64,000 nucleotides of DNA from Lytechinus pictus (taxonomy: Eukaryota; Echinodermata; Echinoidea; Temnopleuroida; Toxopneustidae). A program made the translations under genes and the position numbers. The notes under the pieces were generated by a model, which saw only the letters and a program-made list of their open reading frames with translations, ran no database searches and was not told the DNA's origin. Positions 49,101 through 59,400 of this stretch are shown piece after piece. Within the stretch, counting starts at the first letter, position 1, and the number at the start of each line of letters is the position of its first letter. Location of the stretch: the NCBI RefSeq assembly GCF_037042905.1, contig NC_087258.1, positions 4,814,501-4,878,500 on the forward strand. The letters run 5' to 3'.

Positions 49101-50363
49101 ACACTATCTCAGATGTTTTTTGCTACACTATTCTTTTTTGCCATGGAAACTTCCAGAACAACATCTGAGATGGTACAGAGATTGAAGATTTTTGGTCTAG
49201 AAAATGTGCAAAGTATTGGCAGTGCAGAAATGAAAGTAATATAAAAAAAAAAAAGGAAGCTACATGCAAATCAACTGGATTACTAAACTCATTTGTCCAT
49301 GTACTGACACCATGAAAGCATTTAGGGTTATCATAGACTTGGTGGTCAATGATGTTCGAATATGCCTCGTGAGAATTGAACTCACCCAGTACACAACAAA
49401 GAGTTTGTAGCCAAATTGGTACTAGGCTAGACAGGAATAACCATTTCTAGGGATTTATTTAACAATTTCTGACATTTTACTAAGTGAGAGAAGCCAACAC
49501 AGTTCAGCAAAACAACCAAATACAGATACTAAAGCTTTTGGTCTAGTACTGTACTAGGCCTACTTGGGTATTTCACTTTCCTTCGGAATAGTTTTACATC
49601 ACGGTGGCAACTATAAGGATAACCCTGGCCTGTATCATATATGAAAATAAAATAAAGCATGTTGATCTCGAGAGCAACGAGGTACATGTATGTAAGGCAT
49701 TGAAATGGTATAAAATCCAAAGAACACCATGGTATGTTTTTACAGGGCATAAAGGGTAGAAATATTAAGAACGCTATGAAAAATTCTGTAGCGATAGGAA
49801 TATAAGGGGAAACTAGCACTAGCCTTATTCTGGTGACAACTGACAAGACCACTTATCCAATGTAAAATTTTATGATATAAGTAACCTAACGTTTATCCTC
49901 ATTTAGTAAACCTTGTGCTGTGTGGTGATTGAAATGAATAAATATTTATTTACTTTCTTTTTTTTTATGTTCTTTTGATCTAAACTGGATAAAGCACTTC
50001 ACTATTTGGTACAGTCCTGGTTGTAAATTCACTTTATGCATTGGCCCCAAGCCCCCAAAATAAATTGAATTCTTGAAATTAATTTTGTTCTTAATAAAAA
50101 TAAGGTTAGTAGAATATCTGCATTCTGCACAGCACTTATCTCTCTTTCCATCAATTAATAGGCAATATATGTTTCATCTTCAAAATCTAAATTCACAGGT
50201 TTGATTCAAATTGTCATAGTTGATTTTAATATTAAATGAACATAATTCCCAATTAAGGATACCAATCATCTTTCCTATAACATGTTTGCATACATTTTTT
50301 GCCTACATTTTGTCATGTTTATTTTAACTCACTGCAGCTGCATGTAGATCTAGATCTCACGTT
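46137..50363. other. Spacer of the long inverted repeat, mostly non-coding
   Basis: 46,219-46,330 repeats the outer end of the arm (AAGGCCCTATATAAACAAGG then TTGCGACACCGG). 47,248-47,420 is a scrap of the hAT-type G/C-run family (GGGTCCAGGATTTTCCAAAA and poly-G). 47,635-47,695 resembles the left-arm segment 'AAAAAC..TTTGAGCATA'. 49,417-49,550 is an inverted copy of the dispersed 'AAGCTTCAGTCTCTG' repeat. The 117-codon minus frame at 48,737-49,090 and the hydrophobic 107-codon minus frame at 49,529-49,852 have no recognisable domain. Confidence 0.5.
49417..49550 (-). repeat. Dispersed repeat 'AAGCTTCAGTCTCTG', copy 3 (inverted)
   Basis: Contains AGACAGGAATAACCATTTCT and GAGAGAAGCCAACACAGTTC with AGCTTTTGGTCTAGTA, the reverse complement of the copy at 41,384-41,521. 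Confidence 0.6.
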
Positions 50364-51039
50364 AGATCTATTTGGTATTATTAATAGATCTACATGATCT
50401 AGTAACATTTTTTGCTGTACATTAATTGGGCCACATGCAAAACCACCAAGTTGATGATATGTGCCGCCCTGTGGCCTATTTAAATATCAGAAACCAAAAA
50501 TAAATAAATAATTAATTAATGATTAAGGGCCCACTCAGTCAAACTCAAACTAAAGACAGGCAAAAATCTACAATAAGAATTTAGGACATGAAACTAGTAT
50601 TTATGGCACCACATGACATTCCGGTACATACTCACCTCTCGCTCTCCAAACGACCCGTGGGGGCCAGCAGAACCTTACATCCAGCCCGACAGTTCCGGGG
50701 AAAATTAGTGCAGCGTCCCGCTCGCTACCAGCAGCAGTGAGCATTTGCGGCTTGCGACGAACTCGGTTGCCATTTTTCAAATCAACGATATTTCACGATT
50801 TTCGTTATAAGATTGTACAAATTTGATAAATTTAGGTGGCCGCTAATATATTGATATGGATGTGCAGTGTGAAAATAAATTTCTAACGTCGATTTCCGAT
50901 ATAATTATAAAAAATGATTCAAAATTTTACACGCATTTCCAATGGTAGCAGTCGACAAAAAGGCCCGGTTGGAACTATTCGAGATCCTTCAAATTTGACC
51001 TTTGACCCCTGTTGTCGCAACCTTGTTTATATAGGGCCG
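50364..51039 (-). repeat. Long inverted repeat, right arm (promoter-like)
   Basis: Reverse complement of 45,385-46,136 with high identity by eye, including the TATA-like CCTTGTTTATATAGGG, the DR1 TGACCTTTGACCCC, the small frame and the donor-like site. It lacks ~90 bp present in the left arm. Its outer end abuts the 5' remnant of the gypsy element's LTR. Confidence 0.8.
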
Positions 51040-51198
51040 GCCTTGCATGCCTTGGCTCATTGTATTTGAAGCTGAACTCACACGGAATAGACAGGATCTA
51101 AGGACATCACTCCAGGAAACTACTGGTAGGTGATTTATTCCTTATATTCTAGCTTCAGGTATCAACCTAGTGGTCACGCTGGGGGCGCGACCGCTACA
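51040..51198 (+). repeat. Presumed 3' part of the 5' LTR
   Basis: The segment ends CCGCTACA at 51,198, followed one base later by a TGG that could start a tRNA primer site. Its start coincides with the end of the inverted-repeat arm, and no sequence like the U3 start at 63,662 exists upstream, so the 5' part of this LTR seems lost or replaced. The matching part of the 3' LTR is outside the window. Confidence 0.4.
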
Positions 51199-51199
51199 G

Positions 51200-51217
51200 T
51201 GGCGCTGCGAGCCTGAC
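51200..51217 (+). other. Putative tRNA primer binding site
   Basis: TGGCGCTGCGAGCCTGAC begins with TGG, complementary to a tRNA 3' CCA, one base after the presumed LTR end CA. The tRNA was not identified. Confidence 0.4.
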
Positions 51218-52580
51218 TGTGCCTGCTTTTGTGGGCATTTTAGGCCAATTTCTGAAAATTAAAATTGGGATATTGATTGATTGTCTCGCGGTGAGCAAGG
51301 CCCCCCGTATTCGCATCGGACGTGCATTTCCCTATGCCCCGCTGCGTGGGGGGAAACGGTCGCCGCTGGAGAGGGTAAAATCAGGGAGGAAATTGGGGTG
51401 ATTTTGGTAGATAGGGTCCAGTTATTAGGGTCCTGTCGATTTATATATATATTCTGTGAATATCGGGGAAGGTGGTGTGTATGTGTGTCCCGAGTTAGAC
51501 TAGGTAAGTTTGACTTGGGACATTTTTTCGATAGTCGTCGCCTCTCTTTTTTGGAGGTTTCCGTCGCGGGGACTGATGGTAGTTCCGGTACCGTGACGGA
51601 AATTTCCACAAAGGAGAAGGAGAACACATGTCGTGGAGTTGTGTGTTTGTTGTCGTTGTTTGCTATTTATTTCTGTTTCTTGTTGTGGCTGTGTGTTTCA
51701 CGTTAGTGTGATTGTATTTTTTACGTGTGTTTTTGGTTGTTTTGGTGATTTTGGTGTCGTTTTGTGAGTGATTTGTGATTGCACTATTTGTGTTAGGGTG
51801 CAGGGTGCGGAAGGGTAAGGGTGGTACGGCTGGGCCGGAAGACGGCACGGAGCGGGATCCACGTAGACGTAGCGGGGCTGCCGCGGAGGGATACGTTCCG
51901 ACCTCACTGCTGGCACAGACGCCATCTTGTCCTCCATCGTTGAGCAATCGTCGACCAATTCATTTTTACGGACGAAAAAATTGATTTGAGAACCAATTTG
52001 AGCAGAGGAAGGTGTGGGAAGTACAGAAATAGGTAGGATTTTAATCATACTATTTTCCGATTAGTATATTTGTGGTGTAGTGGTTGTTTTAGCGTGTTGT
52101 TTTGCTCCTCGAAGTTGGGTTTATTGTTAGGCATATCTAGATTAGATCTAGAACACGGGCAGCCCCACTCGTTCACTTTCGAGTGGGGTAGGAAGTGTGT
52201 GTGTGGATATACGGTGTTGGGTGTTTGCGACGTAGGTGGCGTAGTGTGTGAACCCACCCACTCACTGTAGTGGGGAGTTCAGAGAAAAAAAAAAAAAAAA
52301 AAATCAAAGAAAGAAAAAGAAAGATTATTTGGAGAGAGTGTGGGGTGACTCGGTGTGCATGAAATATTGTGTGTGCTGAACTTGGACTCCAGTGTGATAG
52401 AACCAGCTTCGAGGATTAATAAAATAAATAGGTAAATTAATAAAAGACAAGTTAGGCTTAGAGGTTAATATAAATATTTTTAGAACTAAAATCATTCTTT
52501 TTGGCAGTGCTAGCGCAAACTATTAACAACAGCCGGACTAAACTAATCTAATTAATAATAAAAGCTAGACTTTTATGCCA
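51218..52580 (+). other. Retrotransposon leader (5' untranslated)
   Basis: It has no coding domain; open frames on both strands here are chance. A strong splice-donor-like CTAG|GTAAGTTTG lies at about 51,505. It could pair with the acceptor before ORF3 to make a subgenomic mRNA. GT-rich and poly-A (near 52,288-52,302) stretches follow. Confidence 0.45.
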
Positions 52581-53397
52581 TAAATTGGGTTCGCTTTTGG
52601 ACCTAATTTTTTGGGATAGTTTTTTTGGATAACTTTAGCAGGTTTTGGTCGGGCTAATTACTGTGCCTAACCATTAACTGTTAAAGGTATATTTTTAGAC
52701 TCTTTACCGGTTATTAGTTGCTAAAAAGAAAATAAAACGAATTTTAAACATAAATTGGGTTTGCTTTTGGACCTAATTTTTTGGGATAGCTTTTTTGGAT
52801 AACTTTAGCAGGTTTTGGTCGGGCTAATTACTGTGCCTAACCATTAACTGTTAAAGGTATATTTTTGGACTTATACAGGGTTTATAATTTTAGTTGCTAA
52901 AAAATAAAAGAATTGTTATAAAATAAATTGGGTCTGCATTTGGACCTAATTTTTTGGGATAGCTTTTTTGGATAACTTTAGCAGGTTTTGGTCGGGCTAA
53001 TTACTGTGCCTAACCATTAACTGTTAAAGGTATATTTTTGGACTTATACCGGGTTTATAATTTTAGTTGCTAAAATTAAAAGAATTGTTATAAAATAAAT
53101 TGGGTCTGCATTTGGACCTAATTTTTTGGGATAGCTTCTCTGGGATAAATTTAAGTAGGTTTTTGGTCGGGCTTATTATTGTGCCTAACCGTAAACTGAT
53201 TGGGGTATACTTTTGGACCTTTTTTGTAATTTAGTTGCCAAAAGAAAATAAAAGAAAGAATTTAATAAGCTAGATTGGGTTAGATTGAGACCTAGTTTTA
53301 GAATAGCTTTTGGATAATTTCAACAGGGGTTTGGTTGGGCTCAGTATTGGGCCTAACTTAACCTTGCTAGGATAACCCCAATTAGGGTAAACCCAAC
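52581..53397 (+). repeat. Five tandem repeats (about 172 bp) in the leader
   Basis: Units begin TAAATTGGGT at 52,581, 52,751, 52,924, 53,096 and (diverged) 53,271, so spacings are 170, 173, 172 and 175. Shared blocks are GGACCTAATTTTTTGGGATA, TTTAGCAGGTTTTGGTCGGG and GTGCCTAACCATTAACTG. The first four are very similar; the last, next to the gag ATG, is more diverged. Possible roles are packaging, promoter or translation control; none is shown. Confidence 0.9.
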
Positions 53398-56300
53398 ATG
53401 GACGGGGAAGAGAAAATCCCCATTAATGTGTGCTCCTTTGAGGAGTTTAGGTCGCTAGGGCTAAGCTCAGCCCTAGCCGGGATAATTCAGGGGGTCAGAC
53501 TGGACCATGGGGAGATAACCCCTGAGCTTTTTGAGAGCAGTCCAGTGCTGTGTAACAATCGAGAACTAGCCGCACGAGTGGACTTTTCGGGGGGCACCCA
53601 GGGGGGAGAGTCTAGTATTTTCATCACTCCCAGGGGGCGCCCCACCATGAGCACCCCTCGCAGGGAACCCGACCAGAATGGGGCGGGGCCAGGGGGTGCT
53701 TACCCATATGATCATTACCCACCTCCTGCGGCAGGCCAGTCTAGTGGGTCCTGGGGCGCCAGCCCTTCGCACCTCCGGGGAGAGAGGGGGCACCAGCCCC
53801 CAAGCACCCGAGGGGCAGGCATGGGGGGTGGTGTAGAGCCGAGGGTCAGACCCAGGCATCTAATAGGTGAAGAGGCTAATGAGGCCCATGGGAATAGATG
53901 CGGGCAGGTAAGTGGTGATTCCAGCGAGTGGTCCGGGGGTGATGACTTCCCCGCTAGGCATCCCTCCCTGGGGGGGAGGCAGGGGATAAGGACCAGGGTA
54001 GGAGATGGGAGGGGGTCCTCAGCCCCACCCCCTACCCCAGACTACAGCGCAAGAAATGTGCGGGCGGGTATGACACGCCCAGCCCAGCACAGTTCATCTT
54101 CACCACCTAGTAGCCCGGCGGCGTCACCGGCGAACTCTAGTGCTTCCTCGGGAAGGGGGACTGGCGGTGGGTTACCTTATTGCACGCTCCCAAAGTCCCT
54201 CACTTTCGACGGCAAGGGTAACTGGAGGGCTTTCTTTAGGAAGTTCTCAGCCTTTGCTGATCACCACAATTGGAATGCCGCGGAGCGCGTAAGCCACAGT
54301 GGCGTAGCTAGGATTTTTTTCCTGGGGGGGCACTGGGGGGTCCTTGCTTTTTCAGGGGGGGGGGCACCATTTTTTCGGTGTGTGTGTATGTGTCACAAGG
54401 GCGGATCCGACTTTCGCCAATAGGGGACGGTGCCCGAAATTATCTTCACCTATATTTTCCCCGATCAGTTACTTCTTAGTTTTATTCTTATAAAACAACA
54501 TTAACATGAAATAATCTCATAAGCCTTATAAAAAGTGTGAGCGCGAATCGCGAGCGATTTTTTTTTTACTTTCATGTATTTTGTCCTGAAAATTTAATAT
54601 TCTGGGCAATGTTATGTATGATCCTGAACAAGATTCGTATGTAACTAGATGGTTACTGCGAACGCCAAGCGCGAGCATAATTTATTATTAACTGTTCTAG
54701 CATTATCGAAAAGGGACCTGTTTCAATAATTATTTCAATAATGCGAGCGCGAAGCGCGAGCAAATTTTTTTGACATTCCGACTTAAAAATGGTCATTCTA
54801 AGCAGTTTTTGTATTAATGAATGGGATATGTATGTAACAATCAATTGATGCGAGCGCGAAGCGCCAGAGGTAGAAAATTGAGATTTCAGACCTAAAAGCG
54901 GGACACTCTATTCATATTTTGTAAATCATAAATAGGATATAGTTAATTGGGTATCATTAATAATGCGATCATGAAGCGTGAGCAGACAATTATTGATATT
55001 CTGATGTGAAACTGGATAATTTAAGTACATTTTAAATAAAGAACATGCAGGCTATCGCGCATGTTTTAGATTTAGACCTAGAATCTGGGCATTCTGAATA
55101 CATTTGTTTAATGGAACATTATGGAATACACCTAGACAATATAAAATTGGCAAATCAAACAATGTGACCACGCAGCGTGAGCTTAAAATGCTGATATGTA
55201 GACCATAAAAACAAACATTTTACAGAGCACTTAAATTTGTAAATGAAAAAAAAATAATGAAAGCACGATGTCCGAGCTAAAATATGTTTTGTATATAGAC
55301 TTCAAAACTTGCTCCATATCAGCCTATTGAGCAAGATATGAATCTCATCGAACAGGCAATTCTGGCGCGAAGCGCAAGCAAAAATTTTATATGGTAACAT
55401 GAAAGATTTTTTTTTTGCAAGTCTTCCCCTCACATTATATCATTCACTCGTCTTCCTCCTCTTATTTTCCTCTTCTTCTTTTTTCTTCAGTCTTTCTTCT
55501 TTTTTTCTTTTTTTCTTTTCTTCTTTCTCCCTTTTTTTTTTTTGCTCTGCCATTTTTTTTCAGGGGGGGCACCTGGGGGGGCACACCAAATCTCAGGGGG
55601 GGCACGTGCCCCCCCATGCCCCCCCGTAGCTACGCCACTGGTAAGCCAGCTATACTGGGGCCTGAAAGGGAAGGCAGAAGATTATCTGTTAATGGTCCTA
55701 GATCAAGAGCCCAATCTGCTTTATGCAGACGTGATAGCCAGGCTGCAGCACAGGTTCGGGGAGGAAGGTCTTTCCGAATCTGCTCAGCTGGAGTTTGTGG
55801 CGGCCAAGCAGGGACCCACCGAGTCCCTGCCGGAATGGGCCGACCGGGTACTCCAACTAGCGGCGCGAGCATTTCCAGGGGTCGATGGCCCCTACCCGCA
55901 TAGGCAGGCGGTCCTTCGCCTGTGCCAGGGCGCCCTCAACCGAGAGGCGGGGTGCCATGCGCTTACGCGTAATCCGTCAACTGTTAACGAGGCACTTAAG
56001 TATATTGAGTGGCACCAACACGTGCACCGCGCAATGTACGGGCGGGCAAGGCCAGTCAAGGCAGTGTCGCGAGTAAATGAAGAGGAGGGGGAGGTCCGCA
56101 AAGTGGAACTGCCCCAATCCTCTTGTACGCCTGAAGGGGGAAGCGAACAATGCGGCCCTTGAGCGAAGGTTGGTGAACCTAGAACGCAAGACCGATGAAC
56201 GCTTGGGCCACATCGAGCGGGATCTGCAGCGTCTGGGTGGTTTGGAACGGGACCTCAAGAAGGTCCTGGAGGCTATCCAGACTAGGCCCCAACCAGCGCG

Positions 56301-56496
56301 TGAACGCGGGAGGTCACCCGGTCGGGATCGGTGTTATGAGTGCGGCGGCATTGGCCACTACAGGAACAAATGTCCCTCGGTCCAGGAGAACAGGGCCAAG
56401 GTACAAGTTTCCTTCGTGGAGGACCAAGAGGAGGAAAACTCCAGCGGGTCGGAGGAGCTGGCCAGCCCCCGGCCCCCACCGCCAGAGGCCGAATAG
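53398..56496 (+). pseudogene. gag: gag polyprotein, interrupted
   Basis: Structural protein of the retrotransposon. The first part (53,398-54,296) begins MDGEEKIPINVCSFEEFRSL; residues about 7-45 resemble a ComEA-like helix-hairpin-helix (IN-x-x-S-x-EEF ... LAGIIQGVR ... G-x-ITPELF). Next comes a Gly/Pro/Ser-rich linker and the capsid start (LTFDGKGNWRAFFRKFSAFA). A hAT element (54,297-55,640) interrupts here; the frame on both sides agrees once the insertion and one duplication copy are discounted. The capsid continues from 55,649 to about 56,130, where reading moves by one frame. The last part holds coiled-coil-like residues and a CCHC zinc knuckle CYECGGIGHYRNKC (56,335-56,376), stopping at TAG 56,494-56,496. 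The ATG follows the leader repeats directly. Confidence 0.85.
54297..55640. mobile_element. hAT-type non-autonomous element inserted in gag
   Basis: It begins CAGTGGCGTAGCTAGG and ends GTAGCTACGCCACTG, with perfect 8 bp direct repeats GTAAGCCA (54,289-54,296 and 55,641-55,648). The G-run subtermini ('CCTGGGGGGGCAC' and inverted 'GGGGGGCACCTGG') resemble other hAT-type copies in the window. The AT-rich interior repeats GCGAGCGCGAAGCGCGAGC-like words five or more times and has a pyrimidine tract at 55,425-55,560. No transposase was seen. Being inside gag, it arrived after the retrotransposon. Confidence 0.92.
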
Positions 56497-59400
56497 CCGG
56501 TTCTACACAATCAAGTAGCTCCGAGGAGCCACCCGTAGGCTCATCCGACGGAGCAGCAGAGGGCGTGCCGGAGCGCCTGTTAGTTTTTGAGGATATTGTA
56601 ACCGAGATCGCAGCTTATGTAGAGGGTGTAACGGCAGCAGCGGCGGGGGACCCAGTTGGTACCTCGGATACCCGAATATCCGACCTGGGTGAAGCCAGTC
56701 CGGACTCAGTTCCAGATGCTCTCCCTGGGCCCGGGCATGCAAGCGAGATTGAAGAGGTAATGGTGTGTAGGTTGGAGTCGCGATCTACTCTCAAGGTCTC
56801 AGTTGTTGTAGGGGGGCAGCCAGTAAGCGCAGTTGTCGATACCGCCGCCGAGGTATCCATCATCTCGGATAGGCTCCTGCAGTCACTGGATCCCCAGCCC
56901 CCTAAATTGAGAGAAGTGATCCTACATGCAGCGGGACGGGATATGAAGATGAGGGGGACAATTGTCGGTCCCCTTTCCATCGAACTTGGGAACCAGACGT
57001 TCTCAGAGGAAGTATATGTAGCCCCTATAGCTGATCATATGCTGCTGGGGTTAGACTTCCTTAGCAAGCGCAAGGCTGCGATTCACCTCCAAGACCCCCA
57101 TATGCAGTTGGGAGGCCAGAGAATTCCGCTGTGGTATAGTGATGATCCTGGGCGACAGATCGCCCGGGTTCACGTGCACAAGCGGGTTATTATTCCGCCT
57201 AATGCCATCAAGCGAGTCACTGGCATTTTAGATCAACGTTTAGGTGATTTCATGTTTAATCCACAGGACAGTTTACCGGTCCTGGTTCCTAGTTCGGTTC
57301 ACCGGGCCGGGAAAATGTTGGAGTTCTACGTTGTAAACCCAACTGATAGGCACCTCAAGATAACCTGCTCTGAGGTGCTGGGGGAAGCCGAAGAAATAAA
57401 GGGGGAGGAGATGGGATCGTTTCCTGTCGAAAAGAGGGTTCTTCAACTAAGCATTGATGAGGGAGGCGAGTTGCCTCCTCACTTAGAAGTCTTGTTTGAA
57501 CAATCCGCAAACCATCTGTCGCAGGCGGAGCAGGGGAAACTCCGGGACCTCTTAATTCGGTTCGCAGGAGTATTTGCGAAAGATGAGTTTGACTTGGGAA
57601 ACTTCGGGGAAGTTGAGCATTCCCTGGACACTGGGGACGCTGCCCCAGTTAAGCAAAAAATGAGGCGCACCCCTTTGAATTTTGCTAATGAGGAAAAGGC
57701 GCATCTGGACAAGATGGTTCAGGCAGGGATAATACAGCCGTCCCAGTCTGAATGGGCATCTGCCCCCGTCCTGGTCCGGAAACGGGATGGAGGTGTCCGG
57801 TGGTGCATTGACTACCGGGCATTGAATGCTGTCACCCGTAAGGATGTGTACCCACTCCCGAACATCGAGGAGTGCTTCGACACACTAGCGGGTAATGCCT
57901 GGTTTTCAAAGCTGGGTGCAAATTCGGCTTACTACCAGGTGAAAATCAAAGCGGAAGATCGCAAAAAGACCGCGTTCACCACCAAGTACGGATTATATGA
58001 ATTCGTGCGCATGGGCTTTGGCCTATGCAATGCGCCGGCAACCTTTTCCCGGGCAATGGATTTGATCTTGCGGGGGATCACTTGGCAGATTGCCCTGGCC
58101 TTCCTGGATGACGTAATTGTCCTGGGAAGGAATTTCGAGGATCACCTAGCCAACCTGGAAGAAGTTCTAGGTAGGTTTGCCAAGTTTGGGCTTTAATTGA
58201 AGCCCAAGAAATGCGTCTTCTTTCAGAAGAAAGTAGAGTTCTTGGGGAGGGAGGTCAGTGCCAACCGGGTTCAGCTTCGTGAGGAGCATATCCGGGTGGT
58301 GCAGGAATGGCAAGTCCCCAGGACAACGAAGCAGGTGGAACAGTTCCTGGGCCTGGCGAATTACCATCGGTCATTTATCAAGGGGTTTGCCGGGATAGCG
58401 GTTCCCCTGTATCGCATAACGGGCAAGCAGCCATACCATTGGGGAGTAGAGCAGCAACAATCCTTTGAAGCGATTAAGCAGCGGCTGACCGAGGCGCCGG
58501 TTCTGACCATGCCCAACGTACAGGACATGTTTGTTCTGGACACGGATGCCTCTAATGATGCCATCGGGGCGGCGCTCCTCCAACTGCAGGAGGGGCAGGA
58601 GCGGGTGGTGTCTTATGGCAGCTGCGCACTTACGGCAGAGCAGCGGAGGTACTGTGTGACCAGGAGGGAGCTGCTGGCGGTGGTCAAGTTCACTCGCCAG
58701 TATCGCCATTACCTACTGGGAAAACCGTTCCTGGTAAGGACTGATCATAGCAGCCTCACCTGGCTCCTCCATTTTAAATATCCCCAGGGGCAGTTAGCTC
58801 GATGGATGGAGGAGCTCAGTCAATATGACATGCGCTTGGAGCATCGCCCTGGCAAGAAACATGCCAACGCTGATGCTCTGTCTCGGGTTCCATTGCCCGA
58901 GGGGCTCTGCGAAGAATATCGCTTGGGTTTCGATCTACAGCAATTGCCTTGTGGCGGCTGTGGATACTGCTCCAAAGCTCACCAAAACTGGTCCGCATTC
59001 GGCGAGGTGGTGGACGATGTCGTGCCTCTCGCGGGGCGAGCAGCAAAGGTGGGGATTCCCACTGGGCCAGTAGGCCCGGAAGATGGCCTGGTAGTAACGC
59101 ACTTGGAGATCTGTACAAGTCCGGAAGGGTTCATCGTTGAGCCGGTCACTGTGAGGCCAGTGAGCGTTACCGACGGGCCATTGCCCATTGACCGGGTTCG
59201 GGATGAACAAGGGAAGGATCCTACCCTGACTCCACTAGCGAAGTGGCTAAGAACAAAAGAGGAACCGGATGAAGCTACCATACTTTTGTGGGGCCCTGAG
59301 GAGAAGTATCTCTGGGTCAACCGGTCTCTATTCGAACTGACGGACGAGGTGATTTGCATGCAAGAGGAAGGCCAGGGCACACGGCTGTTGGTGCCCAGGT

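Noticed and set aside
49529..49852. Hydrophobic 107-codon minus-strand frame that might be a membrane exon
   Set aside because: Hydrophobicity comes from AT-rich codons; it overlaps the end of a dispersed repeat and lacks family motifs.
51259..52257. Open frames on both strands in the gypsy leader
   Set aside because: No domain, mutually overlapping, and compositionally explained by GT/AC-rich DNA.
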